The notes under the pieces: model-generated
Seen by the model: only the letters and a program-made list of their open reading frames with translations
The model's database searches: none
What the model was told of the DNA's origin: nothing
Translations under genes and position numbers: made by a program
Source of the DNA: Kitasatospora sp. NBC_00240
Lineage (GTDB): Bacteria > Actinomycetota > Actinomycetes > Streptomycetales > Streptomycetaceae
Direction: 5' to 3'
Assembly (NCBI RefSeq): GCF_026342405.1
Contig: NZ_JAPEMU010000001.1
Coordinates: 1,488,001 to 1,552,000, forward strand
Length of the DNA: 64,000 nt
Part shown: positions 36,184 through 45,107 of the stretch, one piece after another
How the letters are laid out: each line of letters starts with the position of its first letter
Position numbering within the stretch: position 1 is the stretch's first letter

Positions 36184-37111
36184 GCGGATTCTCCGTTCCG
36201 GTGGGGCGGGCGGGGGTACGCGGGCACGGCGGTGCCACGGCGCGGGGGGGGATTGACGACACGTCCGGCCGGAGCGCGGAGCGTCAGGGGCCGGCGGCAG
36301 ACCGGCAGCCGCACCGGGCTCGGCCCGGCGCGGGCGACTGTGCTGGGAGGGACTGGGAACGTACGAGCGAAGCGGCGGGACCGGACCCGGCGGGTACGGG
36401 GCACTCGGACCGTCCGCGCCGAGGCGGTGGGGCCCGCCGTCCCCCTGTTGGTACCCCAACCATCGCCCGCCCAACACTCACGGACGCACACTCACCTCGA
36501 CCGCCCCGCCGCGGCGGCGCCGCGACCGCCCCACGGGCCCGGGCTCCGGGGTGCCGCGAATACCGCTGGTGGGGGCCGGAACACCCCGGGCCGGCATCCA
36601 CGATGACGACGCCGGCGGACGAAGCCTCAACGACGCGCCGCGCCGACCGGGTCGGCGCGGCCGAAGCCCTGGAGCAGGAGGGTGCCCGGCACCGACCGTG
36701 GGCGGCGGGGCCGTTCCTGGACGCGACCCCACCATCCACGGCCTGCGTGGACGACCCCGGCGGCGGCCCGGGTCCGCGAGACCGGGCCGTGGTCGGGCCG
36801 GCGCCGCCGACCCGCGCGGTCACGGCACCGGGCGCCCTGTGTCCCCTTCGGCGGCCCAGGGTTCCGCCTCGGTGGTCACGGGGGGACGGCTTCGGGCCGC
36901 GGCGTGCAGGCCGAGCGGCCACCGGCCCCGACGGAGACGTCCCGGCACCGCCGCCCACCGAATCCGCCGGCTCCTGCACCAACTCAGACACGGCCACGGC
37001 CACGGCCACAGCCACCTGGCCGGACAGCCCGCACTTCACCGGCCCGACGCCCTGCTCTCCCTGCGTACTTCGCGTCGGCCTTCCGGAGTGCGGGGCCGCG
37101 GCAGGCCGCGG
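36184..37111. other. Long region without a supported gene
   Basis: About 930 bases. Open frames exist on both strands but none has a ribosome site with a plausible protein. Notable features are a run of nine G at 36243-36251 and a short CGGCCA microsatellite around 36990-37015. It may be degraded sequence between the phage-like pair and the fucose island. Confidence 0.4.
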
Positions 37112-37837
37112 TCAGGCGATGACGCAGAGCCCCAGGGAGTCGGTGCCGGCGGCCAGCCAGTCCTCGACGGCGGCGACGTGCACGGTGCTGGCGCTGGCGG
37201 CGAGCCCGGCGTCGCGGCTGACCAGGGCCCGCCAGATGGCCTCGTGTTCGCGGTGGGCCAGTTCGCGGGCGGGGGCGGTGGGGGCGCCGCCGGCCGAAGT
37301 CTGGGGAATGGTGCCACGGACGATGCGCAGACGCTGGGTGTGGGTGGAGAGAATACTCAGCAGGGTGGACAGCACGGGGTTGCCGACGGCGTCGGCGATG
37401 GTGCGGTGGAACTCGATGTCCAGCTCGATGAACTCCTCGATGCCGGCGGCCGAGGCGCTGCGGTCGAGGACGGCCCGCAGCGCCTGGAGGTCGGCGTCGG
37501 TGAGCAGGCCCGCAGCGAGTGCGGTGGCCTGGGGTTCCAGGAGGCGTCGTACCTGGAGGAGTTGGCGGGCGGTGTGACCGTGCGAGACATCGGCGGCGAA
37601 CGCCATGGCTTCCAGGAGGAGGTGCGGCTCCAGACCGGAGACGTAAGTGCCGTCGCCTTGCTTGGGGACCAGGATGCGCATCGCGGTGAGTGCGCGGACG
37701 GCCTCGCGCAGGGAGTTGCGGGACAGGCCGAGCTGGTCGGCGAGGTCGGCCTCGTTGGGGAGGCGGGCACCGGGTTGCAGGACGCCGGAGACGATCATTT
37801 CCTTGATCTTCTCGATGGCTTCGTCGGTCACCGCCAT
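37112..37837 (-). CDS. FadR/GntR-family regulator (copy 1)
   Basis: A 241-residue GntR regulator of the FadR subfamily. The N-terminal winged helix (EAIEKIKEMIVSGVLQPGARLP, LADQLGLSRNSLREAVRAL, GDGTYVSG) is followed by an all-helical FCD ligand domain with the metal-binding pattern ELDIEFHRTIADAVGN and later REHEAIWRAL. ATG 37837 has AGGAGGGG ahead. Highly similar to copy 2 at 50255-51001, which suggests duplication of one regulator at both ends of the fucose island. It probably senses a fucose pathway intermediate, since FCD domains bind small organic acids. It lies downstream of the ABC permease behind a terminator hairpin. Confidence 0.88.
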   Translation of the reverse strand: MAVTDEAIEKIKEMIVSGVLQPGARLPNEADLADQLGLSRNSLREAVRALTAMRILVPKQGDGTYVSGLEPHLLLEAMAFAADVSHGHTARQLLQVRRLLEPQATALAAGLLTDADLQALRAVLDRSASAAGIEEFIELDIEFHRTIADAVGNPVLSTLLSILSTHTQRLRIVRGTIPQTSAGGAPTAPARELAHREHEAIWRALVSRDAGLAASASTVHVAAVEDWLAAGTDSLGLCVIA

Positions 37838-37907
37838 GGTGCGGTCCCCTCCTGTGTGGCATGCGCGGGCAGGTGCGGTGGAGGCCTACGGGGGCAGCGG
37901 GTACCGA

Positions 37908-37948
37908 AGCGGCGCGGCCAGATCCCCGTCCGGACCGGCCGCGCCGCT
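37908..37948 (-). terminator. Terminator after the ABC permease gene
   Basis: AGCGGCGCGGCC and its exact complement form a 12-bp stem with a 17-base loop, just past the permease stop (37957) on the minus strand. Confidence 0.65.
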
Positions 37949-37956
37949 CGGGCCGG

Positions 37957-38988
37957 CTACTCCTGCTTCTCGCCTGAGGCGAAGCGGGAGATGACCAGCG
38001 CGACGATGATGATCGCGCCGTTGAGGAACTGGTTCCACAGCGGCGGAACGCCCGCCAGGGTCATGACGTTGACCACGAGCTGGAGGGTGAGAACGCCGGT
38101 GAGGGCGCCGAAGAGGGTGCCGCGGCCGCCGTTGAGGCTGACGCCGCCGATGACGGTGGCGGCGAAGACCTGGAAGATCCAGCCGTTGCCCTGGTCGGCG
38201 GAGATGGAGCCGTAGTGACCGGTGTAGAGGACACCGGCGAAGGCGGCCAGCAGGCCGCCGAGGATCAGGACGATCCAGGTGATCCGGTCGACCCGGATGC
38301 CGGCGGCGCGGGCGGCCTCGGAGTTGCCGCCGATCGCGTAGAGGGCGCGGCCGTGGCGCAGCCAGGCGAGGGCGCTGCCGCCCGCGAGGAAGAGCAGGGC
38401 GCAGACCCAGATCGCGGCGGGGGCGCCGAGCCAGGTGCTCCGGCCGAGATAGGTGAAGGAGCCGGGCAGGTTGACGATCGACTGGCCTTGGGAGATGGCG
38501 ACCTGGAGGCCACGGAGCAGGGTGAGCGCGCCGAGGGTGACGATGAAGCCGTTCAGGCGCAGCTTGAGGATGAGGAAGCCGTTGACCGCGCCGATGGCCG
38601 CGCCGACCAGAAGGCACAGCGGGACGGCCGTCCAGGAGGGGAGGAGTCCGAGGCCGTTGAAGCGCGCGCCGTGGTCGGGCAGGACCAGCCAGACGGCGAT
38701 GACCGGGGCGACGCCGATCGTGGACTCCAGCGAAAGGTCCATCCGGCCGGCGATCAGGATCAGCGCCTCGGCCAGCACCAGCAGGCTCAGTTCGGTGGCC
38801 TGCTGGCCGACGCCCAGGAGGTTGTCGGAGGTGAGGAAGGCGGGCGAGACGGCGAAGCCGATGACGCACAGGACGAGCAGAACCGGGACGAGCGACAGGT
38901 CGCGGAAGCGGGCGAGCTGGAAGCGCCGCCCGGCGGGCACGCGGACGGCGGTGGCCGAGTGCGGGCGGACGTCAGTGGTGGGAGACAT
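37957..38988 (-). CDS. Sugar ABC transporter permease (RbsC/XylH type)
   Basis: A 343-residue integral membrane protein of the BPD_transp_2 family with eight to ten helices. Landmarks are LSLLVLAEALILIAGRMDLSLE near 65-85 (the conserved GxxDLS motif), GAVNGFLILKLRLNGFIVTLG near 125, ALYAIGGNSEAARAAGI (the loop that contacts the ATPase) near 220, and the last-helix GGVSLNGGRGTLFGAL near 285. ATG 38988 lies inside the 3' end of the ATPase gene (17-base overlap). Paired with the ATPase and binding protein, it should carry L-fucose, judged from the divergent operon. The family alone would fit any pentose or deoxyhexose. Confidence 0.88.
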   Translation of the reverse strand: MSPTTDVRPHSATAVRVPAGRRFQLARFRDLSLVPVLLVLCVIGFAVSPAFLTSDNLLGVGQQATELSLLVLAEALILIAGRMDLSLESTIGVAPVIAVWLVLPDHGARFNGLGLLPSWTAVPLCLLVGAAIGAVNGFLILKLRLNGFIVTLGALTLLRGLQVAISQGQSIVNLPGSFTYLGRSTWLGAPAAIWVCALLFLAGGSALAWLRHGRALYAIGGNSEAARAAGIRVDRITWIVLILGGLLAAFAGVLYTGHYGSISADQGNGWIFQVFAATVIGGVSLNGGRGTLFGALTGVLTLQLVVNVMTLAGVPPLWNQFLNGAIIIVALVISRFASGEKQE

Positions 38989-40528
38989 GGCTTTCCTTCG
39001 AGTCGGCCGGGCCGGACATGCCCTCCATGGCTGAGACCAGTTGTTCGTCGCTCCAGTTGTGGGCGAACTCGGCGACGACGCGGCCGTGGAACATGGCCAG
39101 GACGCGGTCGCAGACCCGCAGGTCGTCGAGTTCGTCGGACACGATCAGGGCGCTCTTCCCGGCGTCGGCAACCGCGCGGACGGTGCCGAGCAGGGATTCC
39201 TTCGACTTGACGTCGACGCCGTTGGTGGGCCGGATGGCGACCAGGACGTGCGGTTCGGTGGCCAGGGCCCGGGCGATGACGACCTTCTGCTGGTTGCCGC
39301 CGGACAGGGCGGACACCGGGGCGGTGGGCCCGGGCGTCTTGATGTCGAGTTCGGCGATCATCCGCTGGGCGAAGGCCCGGGTGCGCGAGGGCAGCACCGT
39401 GCCGAACGGACCGAGCTGGTCGGTCACGGTCAGGGTGGCGTTCTCGGCGACGCTGCGCTGCGGGACGAGGCCCTGGATGTGGCGGTCCTCGGGGACGAAG
39501 CCGATGCCTGCGGCGAGGGCGGCGGGGACTTTGCCGGTGCGCACCGGGCGGCCGTTGACGGTGATCGTGCCGCCCTGGGGGCGGTGCAGGCCGGCGATGG
39601 TCTCGCCGAGCTCGACGTTGCCACTGGCGGCGGCTCCGGCCAGGCCGACGACCTCGCCGGGGCGCGCGGTGAGCGCGACGTCCTGGTAGGCGCCGGCCAG
39701 GCTGAGCCCGGCGACCTCCAGCAGCGGCTTGCCGTCGGACAGTGCCCGGCCGGTCACCGACCAGGCGGGTTCGCCGCCGCGGGTGCTCTCGCCGGTCATC
39801 GCCTCCACCAGGGCCTGCTGGTCGAGGTCGGCGACAGGGGCGGTGACGATGTGCCGGGCGTCGCGGTAGACCGTGACGGTGGCGCAGAGGTCGTAGACCT
39901 CACGCAGGTGGTGGGAGATGAACAGGAACGCGACGCCCTGCCGCTGGAGCGAGCGCAGCTTGTCGAAGAGCTTCTCGATGCCGCGCGCGTCCAGCCTGGC
40001 GGTGGGCTCGTCCAGGATGATGAAGCGGGCGCCGAAGGACAGGGCCCGGGCGATCTCCACGAACTGCCGCTGCTCCACCGTCAGATCCCCGGCGCGCGCG
40101 GCCGGGTCGACGTCCACGCCGTACTCGGCGAGCAGCCCGGTGGCGCGCAGTCGCAGGTGCTTCCAGCTGATCGGGCGCAGCGCGCCGGCGCTCTGCCGGT
40201 CGAGGAAGAGATTCTCGGCGACGGTCAGTGCCGGGATGATGGTGGAGCGCTGGTAGACGCAGGCGACCTTGGAGCGCCAGGCGTCGGTGTCGCCGGGGGC
40301 CGGAGCGGGCTCGCCGCTGAAGCGCAGGGTTCCCGTGTCGGGGTTCTGCAGGCCGGTGAGGATCGAGACGAGGGTGGACTTGCCCGCGCCGTTGCGGCCG
40401 ACCAGGGCGTGCGATTCGCCGGGGGCCACGGAGATACGGGCGTCGCTGAGGGCGACGGTGGCGCCGAAGCGCTTGCTGATCCCGTCGGCCTCGACGACGG
40501 GGCCCCGGACGGGGGTGGGGTCCGCCAT
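38972..40528 (-). CDS. Sugar ABC transporter ATPase, duplicated NBD (RbsA/XylG type)
   Basis: A 518-residue protein with two nucleotide-binding halves. The first half is complete: Walker A GRNGAGKST near 45 and Walker B IILDEPTARLD. The second half is degenerate: its P-loop reads GLAGAAASGNVELGE, and the place of Walker B reads LVAIRPTNGVD instead of LLDEPTRGVD, although SGGNQQKV remains. Weak second sites are known in this carbohydrate-uptake transporter class, but losing both acidic residues is marked. ATG 40528 (MADPTPVRG) is chosen because GGAAAGGA precedes it. It lies 86 bases after the binding-protein gene and overlaps the permease gene. Confidence 0.9.
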   Translation of the reverse strand: MADPTPVRGPVVEADGISKRFGATVALSDARISVAPGESHALVGRNGAGKSTLVSILTGLQNPDTGTLRFSGEPAPAPGDTDAWRSKVACVYQRSTIIPALTVAENLFLDRQSAGALRPISWKHLRLRATGLLAEYGVDVDPAARAGDLTVEQRQFVEIARALSFGARFIILDEPTARLDARGIEKLFDKLRSLQRQGVAFLFISHHLREVYDLCATVTVYRDARHIVTAPVADLDQQALVEAMTGESTRGGEPAWSVTGRALSDGKPLLEVAGLSLAGAYQDVALTARPGEVVGLAGAAASGNVELGETIAGLHRPQGGTITVNGRPVRTGKVPAALAAGIGFVPEDRHIQGLVPQRSVAENATLTVTDQLGPFGTVLPSRTRAFAQRMIAELDIKTPGPTAPVSALSGGNQQKVVIARALATEPHVLVAIRPTNGVDVKSKESLLGTVRAVADAGKSALIVSDELDDLRVCDRVLAMFHGRVVAEFAHNWSDEQLVSAMEGMSGPADSKESHVSHH

Positions 40529-40614
40529 GGCGGGGGGTGTCCTTTCCGAGGGTGGACTCGGGGGCGGCGGCCCGGTCAGGGGGTGCGGGCCGCCGCCCAC
40601 GAGGCTCGTGGTGG

Positions 40615-41664
40615 TCACTTGCTGATGTTGTTGCCCCAGAGGGTCTTGTCGTCGACGTTGTCCTTGGTGACCAGGGGCGCGGGGAGCTGGTCCTCCAGGC
40701 CGTTGGGCAGCTGGATGATGACGGAGTCGTGGTCGGTGGGGCCGGGCTGGAAGGTCTTCCCCGCTGCGCCGGCCTGCGCGTAGAAGAGGGCGTACTTGGC
40801 GTACAGGTCGGCGGGCTGGGAGACGGTGGCGTCGATGTCGCCCTTGCGGATCGCGTCGAACTCCTGCGGGATGCCGTCGTTGGAGATGATGGCGATGTGT
40901 CCGGGCTGGCCGGCGGGCTTCAGCATGCCCTTCTGCTCGAGCAGGGCGAGGGTCGGCTGCAGGAAGACGCCGCCGGCCTGCATGTAGACGCCGCCGAGAT
41001 CCGGGTTGGCGGCCAGGGTGGACTGGAGCTTGGCGGAGGCGACGTCGCCCTTCCAGTCGGTGGCCAGTTCGATCACCTGGACACCGGGGAACTTCTCCTT
41101 CATGCAGGCGGCGAAGGCCTCCGAGCGGTCGCGTCCGTTGATGGAGCTGAGCGCGCCCTGGAGCTCGGCGACCTTGCCCTTGCCGCCGAGCCGGCCGCCC
41201 AGGAACTCGCAGGCCTTGGTGCCGTACGCCTTGTTGTCGGCGCGCACCACCATGTAGACGTCGCCCTTGTCGGGGCGGGTGTCGACGCTGACGACCGGGA
41301 TCTTCCTGGCGGACAGCTGGTCAAGGGTGGAGGCGATCGCGCCGGTGTCCTGCGGGGCCATGACGACGGCCTTGGCGCCGGTGTTCTGGAAGACCTGGGC
41401 GTTGGCCACCAGCTTGGTGACGTCGTTCTGCGAGTTGCTCACCGGCAGGGTGTTCAGGCTCTGGGCGGAGGCGTCCTGCTTGATGTACTGGGCGTAGGAG
41501 TTCCAGAAGTCGGAGTCCGCACGCGGCAGGTCGACGCCGATCGCCGGCTTGCCGCCGGAAGCGGACGAGTTCGAGTCGCTGCCGCGGTTGCAGGCCGTGG
41601 CGAACCCCGCCAGGACGACCACGGCGGCGGCGGTGGCCGCGATTCTGGAGGAGCGAAGCTTCAT
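40615..41664 (-). CDS. Sugar-binding lipoprotein of the ABC importer
   Basis: A 349-residue periplasmic-binding protein of the type I (RbsB-like) class. A lipobox AGFATAC at about residues 21-27 marks it as a lipoprotein attached to the outer face of the membrane. The two lobes show GVDLPRADSDFWNSYAQYI near the start, NTGAKAVVMAPQDTGAI, PVVSVDTRPD and IIQLPNGLEDQLPAPLV near the end. ATG 41664 has AAGGAG nine bases ahead. It is first in the minus-strand importer operon and is transcribed from a promoter with a CATCGGATG operator. L-fucose is the inferred ligand from the divergent operon. Confidence 0.88.
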   Translation of the reverse strand: MKLRSSRIAATAAAVVVLAGFATACNRGSDSNSSASGGKPAIGVDLPRADSDFWNSYAQYIKQDASAQSLNTLPVSNSQNDVTKLVANAQVFQNTGAKAVVMAPQDTGAIASTLDQLSARKIPVVSVDTRPDKGDVYMVVRADNKAYGTKACEFLGGRLGGKGKVAELQGALSSINGRDRSEAFAACMKEKFPGVQVIELATDWKGDVASAKLQSTLAANPDLGGVYMQAGGVFLQPTLALLEQKGMLKPAGQPGHIAIISNDGIPQEFDAIRKGDIDATVSQPADLYAKYALFYAQAGAAGKTFQPGPTDHDSVIIQLPNGLEDQLPAPLVTKDNVDDKTLWGNNISK

Positions 41665-41855
41665 GGTGCTGATCTCCTTGGCTGGGATGAACCGGTGCCA
41701 CTGCCGGGAACGGAGGGAGCCGGCACGGTCCGGCAGGTGTGAAGGCCGTGGGCGAAGCGGGAACCGGGCTCCGTGTCGGCCCTCGGTCCAAGGGGAGGCC
41801 GGTTCCCGCCGGTACCGGTTCGGGCCAGATGCCGTGGACTGCACTCCCCCGCAGT

Positions 41856-41864
41856 CATCGGATG
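41856..41864. promoter_or_regulatory. Palindromic operator, importer side (CATCGGATG)
   Basis: An odd palindrome (CATC-G-GATG) whose near edge is 17 bases downstream of the last base of the importer -10 box. The reverse-complement copy stands at the same distance from the fucose-operon promoter. Candidate FadR-type site. Confidence 0.55.
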
Positions 41865-41880
41865 GCTTGCGGTACCGAGG

Positions 41881-41909
41881 AGATTACGAGCCGGACACTT
41901 GGCTGACAA
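41881..41909 (-). promoter_or_regulatory. Promoter of the ABC importer operon
   Basis: On the minus strand, TTGTCA (41909-41904), a 17-bp spacer and TAATCT (41886-41881). Both boxes are close to consensus. It predicts a leader of about 210 bases. Confidence 0.65.
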
Positions 41910-41911
41910 GA

Positions 41912-41952
41912 GGAAACCTCGGACGAATCTCAACCGTGACGTCCAGGTTTCC
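41912..41952. promoter_or_regulatory. Inverted repeat GGAAACCT/AGGTTTCC
   Basis: An 8-bp perfect inverted repeat with a 25-base spacer (41912-41919 and 41945-41952), just upstream of the importer -35 box. It may be a second regulator site or chance. Confidence 0.3.
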
Positions 41953-42042
41953 GTTCCGCGCCGCAGGGAGCTGGCACCCCCGTCCTGAACTGCCTCTATG
42001 AGCGGCGGACGTTGACAGCGACAACAAACGTCGGAGGACTCC

Positions 42043-42072
42043 TTGCGGTGATGCGACTGCCGCTCGTATGGT
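42043..42072 (+). promoter_or_regulatory. Promoter of the fucose catabolic operon
   Basis: TTGCGG (42043-42048), an 18-bp spacer and TATGGT (42067-42072). Predicted transcription start near 42079. Confidence 0.5.
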
Positions 42073-42088
42073 CAGGGCACTACGGATT

Positions 42089-42097
42089 CATCCGATG
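42089..42097. promoter_or_regulatory. Palindromic operator, catabolic side (CATCCGATG)
   Basis: Exact reverse complement of the site at 41856-41864, with its near edge again 17 bases after the -10 box. A further dyad, CCAGGGA-N7-TCTCTGG, lies at 42104-42124 ahead of the ribosome site. Confidence 0.55.
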
Positions 42098-42145
42098 TGT
42101 TGGCCAGGGAATCTCAGTCTCTGGAGCGACGACAGGAGATCAGCC

Positions 42146-42997
42146 ATGAAGCTACTGCGCATCGGGGCACCCGGAGAAGAGATTCCGGCAGTCCTCGACG
42201 ACAACGGCGCCACCTTCGCTCTCACCGGCCTCACCGCCGACATCGACGGAGCGTTCCTTGCCTCCGGGGGGATCGAGCGAGTCGGGCGGGCCCTGGCCGA
42301 GGGGGGCCTGCCGACCATCGACACGGCCGGTCGGCGGACCGGCGCGCCCGTCGCCCGCCCGGGCAAGGTGGTGTGCATCGGCCTCAACTACCGTGACCAC
42401 GCGCAGGAGACCGGGGCCGCCGTTCCCGAGCGGCCGGTGGTGTTCATGAAGGACCCGTCCACCGTGGTCGGCCCCTACGACCGGGTGCTGATCCCGCGCG
42501 GCTCGGTGAAGACGGACTGGGAGGTGGAGCTCGCCGTCGTGATCGGCCGCGAGGCCCGTTACCTGGCGAGCCCGGCCGAAGCCGCCGGCCACGTCGCCGG
42601 TTACGCGATCAGCAACGACGTCTCGGAGCGCGAGTTCCAACTCGAGTACTCGGCCCAGTGGGACCTGGGCAAGTCCTGCGAGACCTTCAACCCGCTCGGA
42701 CCCTGGCTGGTGACCCCGGACGAAGCCGGTGACGTGCAGTCGCTGGGCCTGCACCTGACCGTCAACGGCGTCCGGCGCCAGGACGGCGACACCAAGAACA
42801 TGATCTTCGATGTGCCGTACCTGATCTGGTACCTCAGCCAGTACATGGTGCTCAACCCCGGCGACGTCATCAACACCGGAACCCCGGCCGGCGTGGCCCT
42901 GGGGCTGCCCGGCACCCCCTACCTGCGCGCGGGCGACACCGTCGAGCTGTCCGTCGACGGCCTCGGCACCCAGCGCCAGACCTTCACAGACGCGTGA
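42146..42997 (+). CDS. FAH-family 2,4-diketo-3-deoxy-L-fuconate hydrolase
   Basis: A 283-residue fumarylacetoacetate-hydrolase-family enzyme. The catalytic domain starts near residue 70 with [18 protein letters not shown]. It includes [16 protein letters not shown], the metal-binding acidic residues in [11 protein letters not shown] and [13 protein letters not shown], and the end [15 protein letters not shown]. In the non-phosphorylating L-fucose pathway this type splits 2,4-diketo-3-deoxy-L-fuconate into pyruvate and L-lactate, with Mg or Mn. ATG 42146 has AGGAG seven bases ahead. It is first in the operon; its last bases overlap the dehydratase start (GTGA). The assignment to this step comes mainly from context, since the family also cleaves other diketo acids. 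Confidence 0.85.
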   Translation: MKLLRIGAPGEEIPAVLDDNGATFALTGLTADIDGAFLASGGIERVGRALAEGGLPTIDTAGRRTGAPVARPGKVVCIGLNYRDHAQETGAAVPERPVVFMKDPSTVVGPYDRVLIPRGSVKTDWEVELAVVIGREARYLASPAEAAGHVAGYAISNDVSEREFQLEYSAQWDLGKSCETFNPLGPWLVTPDEAGDVQSLGLHLTVNGVRRQDGDTKNMIFDVPYLIWYLSQYMVLNPGDVINTGTPAGVALGLPGTPYLRAGDTVELSVDGLGTQRQTFTDA

Positions 42998-44349
42998 AAG
43001 GCACCGAGTTGTCCGCAACCACCGCGCGGATCACCGCCGTCGACACCTACGACGTCCGCTTCCCCACCTCACGGGAGCTGGACGGGTCCGACGCGATGAA
43101 TCCCGACCCCGACTACTCCGCCGCCTACGTCATCCTGCGCACCTCGGCGGACGGCCACGAGGGCCACGGCTTCACCTTCACCATCGGCCGCGGCAACGAC
43201 GTCCAGGTCGCCGCCGTCGACGCCCTGCGCCCGCACATCGTCGGACGTCCCGTCGCCGACCTGTGCGCCGACCCCGGCGCGCTGTACCGCGACCTGATCG
43301 GCGACAGCCAGCTGCGCTGGCTCGGCCCCGAGAAGGGCGTGATGCACATGGCCATCGGCGCCGTCGTCAACGCCGTCTGGGACCTGGCCGCCAAGCGTGC
43401 GGACAAGCCGCTGTGGCAGCTGCTGGCCGACGCGGACCCCGCCTGGCTCGTCTCCCAGATCGACTTCCGCTACATCTCCGACGCCCTCACCCCCGACGAG
43501 GCGCTGGAACTGCTGCGCAAGGGCAAGCAGGGTGCGGCCGACCGCGCGGCAGGCCTGCTGCGCCGCGGCTACCCCGCCTACACCACCTCGCCCGGCTGGC
43601 TCGGCTACAGCGACGAGAAGCTCACCCGCCTCGCCGAGCAGGCCGTCGCCGACGGCTTCACCCAGATCAAGCTGAAGGTCGGCGCCGACCTGGCGGACGA
43701 CATCCGCCGCTGCCGCGCCGCCCGCGAAGCCGTCGGCCCGGACATCCGGATGGCCATCGACGCCAACCAGCGCTGGAACGTCGCCGAGGCGATCGAATGG
43801 ACCAACGCGCTCGCCGAGTTCGACCCGTACTGGATCGAGGAGCCCACCAGCCCCGACGACATCCTCGGCCACGCCGCCGTCCGACGCGGCGTCCACCCCA
43901 TCAAGGTCGCCACCGGCGAGCACGTGCAGAACCGGATCGTCTTCAAGCAACTGCTCCAGGCCGGCGCCATCGACGTCCTCCAGCTCGACTCGGCCCGTGT
44001 GGCCGGCGTCAACGAGAATCTCGCCATCCTGCTGCTGGCCGCCAAGTTCGGCGTCCCGGTCTGCCCGCACGCGGGTGGCGTGGGCCTGTGCGAGCTGGTC
44101 CAGCACCTGTCGATGTTCGACTACATCGCCGTGTCCGGCACGGTCGAGGACCGCGTCATCGAGTACGTCGACCACCTCCACCAGCACTTCCTCGACCCGG
44201 TGGTGATCAACGGTGGCCACTACCGGGCGCCCACCATGCCCGGATTCTCCGCCACCATGCACCAGGCCACCATCGACACGTACACCTACCCCGGCGGAGC
44301 GTTCTGGGCGGCCGACCTGGCCGGTGCGGACGCGGAGGAGCGCGCATGA
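42994..44349 (+). CDS. L-fuconate dehydratase
   Basis: A 451-residue enolase-superfamily enzyme that removes water from L-fuconate to give 2-keto-3-deoxy-L-fuconate. It has the mandelate-racemase-type catalytic layout: the KxK motif in QIKLKVG near 225, metal ligands in AIDANQRW near 254, IEEPTSPDD near 280 and ATGEHVQNR near 306, and the general base region CPHAGGVGL near 358. The N-terminal [22 protein letters not shown] block is characteristic of fuconate dehydratases. The start is GTG 42994 (GTGA overlap) or TTG 43009, which has AAAGG ahead. This is the diagnostic gene of the pathway and the main reason for assigning the cluster to L-fucose. Confidence 0.92.
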   Translation: MKGTELSATTARITAVDTYDVRFPTSRELDGSDAMNPDPDYSAAYVILRTSADGHEGHGFTFTIGRGNDVQVAAVDALRPHIVGRPVADLCADPGALYRDLIGDSQLRWLGPEKGVMHMAIGAVVNAVWDLAAKRADKPLWQLLADADPAWLVSQIDFRYISDALTPDEALELLRKGKQGAADRAAGLLRRGYPAYTTSPGWLGYSDEKLTRLAEQAVADGFTQIKLKVGADLADDIRRCRAAREAVGPDIRMAIDANQRWNVAEAIEWTNALAEFDPYWIEEPTSPDDILGHAAVRRGVHPIKVATGEHVQNRIVFKQLLQAGAIDVLQLDSARVAGVNENLAILLLAAKFGVPVCPHAGGVGLCELVQHLSMFDYIAVSGTVEDRVIEYVDHLHQHFLDPVVINGGHYRAPTMPGFSATMHQATIDTYTYPGGAFWAADLAGADAEERA

Positions 44350-45107
44350 CGACCGACCTCGACGGGCTCACCGCCCTGGTCACCGGCGGCGCCTCCGGCA
44401 TCGGCCTGGCCACCGCGCACCTGCTCAGTGAGCGCGGAGCGGACGTCGCCGTCCTCGACCTCGACCCGGGCGGCGTCCGCCTCCCGCTGCGCGGCTTCAC
44501 CGCCGACGTCTCCGACGACCACTCCGTGCGCGCGGCCGTCTCCGCGGCGGCCGGCGCACTCGGCGGGATCGACATCCTGGTCAACAACGCCGGCATCGGC
44601 GCCGCCGGGACGGTGGAGGACAACCCGGACGAGCAGTGGCACCGGGTCCTGGACGTCAACGTGCTCGGCATCGTCCGCACCACCCGCGCCGCCCTTCCCC
44701 ATCTGCGCCGCTCGGCCGCCGCCTCCGTGGTCAACACCTGCTCCATCGCCGCCACCGCGGGGCTTCCCGAACGCGCGCTGTACTCGGCGAGCAAGGGCGC
44801 CGTCCTCTCCCTCACCCTGGCGATGGCCGCCGACCACGTCCGCGAGGGCATCCGGGTCAACTGCGTCAACCCCGGCACCGTCGACACCCCCTGGGTCTCA
44901 CGGCTGCTGGACGCAGCCGACGACCCGTCCGCCGAGCGGGCCGCCCTGAGCGGCCGCCAGCCGACCGGCCGGCTGGTGACCTCCGACGAGGTGGCCGCCG
45001 CGATCGCCTACCTCGCCTCCCCGGCGGCCGGCAGCACCACCGGCACCGCCCTGGCGGTCGACGGCGGCATGGCGGGCCTGCGCCTGCGCCCGGAGGTGAA
45101 GCGGTGA
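44346..45107 (+). CDS. SDR dehydrogenase, probable 2-keto-3-deoxy-L-fuconate 4-dehydrogenase
   Basis: A 253-residue classical short-chain dehydrogenase. The NAD-binding [11 protein letters not shown] lies near 14-24, DVSDD near 56, NNAGIGAAG near 82, the catalytic Ser in NTCSIAAT and the YSASK motif near 146-150, and the C-terminal [10 protein letters not shown] typical of this class. In the oxidative L-fucose pathway an SDR oxidises the 4-hydroxyl of 2-keto-3-deoxy-L-fuconate to the 2,4-diketo acid used by the hydrolase. An SDR can also act as the first L-fucose dehydrogenase. Because an aldo/keto reductase follows that fits the first step, the later step is assigned here. ATG 44346 overlaps the dehydratase stop. 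Confidence 0.82.
   Translation: MTTDLDGLTALVTGGASGIGLATAHLLSERGADVAVLDLDPGGVRLPLRGFTADVSDDHSVRAAVSAAAGALGGIDILVNNAGIGAAGTVEDNPDEQWHRVLDVNVLGIVRTTRAALPHLRRSAAASVVNTCSIAATAGLPERALYSASKGAVLSLTLAMAADHVREGIRVNCVNPGTVDTPWVSRLLDAADDPSAERAALSGRQPTGRLVTSDEVAAAIAYLASPAAGSTTGTALAVDGGMAGLRLRPEVKR

Noticed and set aside
36243..37015. G9 run and CGGCCA repeats as possible regulatory elements
   Set aside because: No gene start, promoter box or dyad is linked to them; they look like simple composition-driven repeats.
42012..42040. TTGACA at 42012-42017 as the catabolic operon -35 box
   Set aside because: The hexamer 17 bp downstream is AGGACT, a poor -10; the TTGCGG/TATGGT pair nearby fits better, though both remain unproven.
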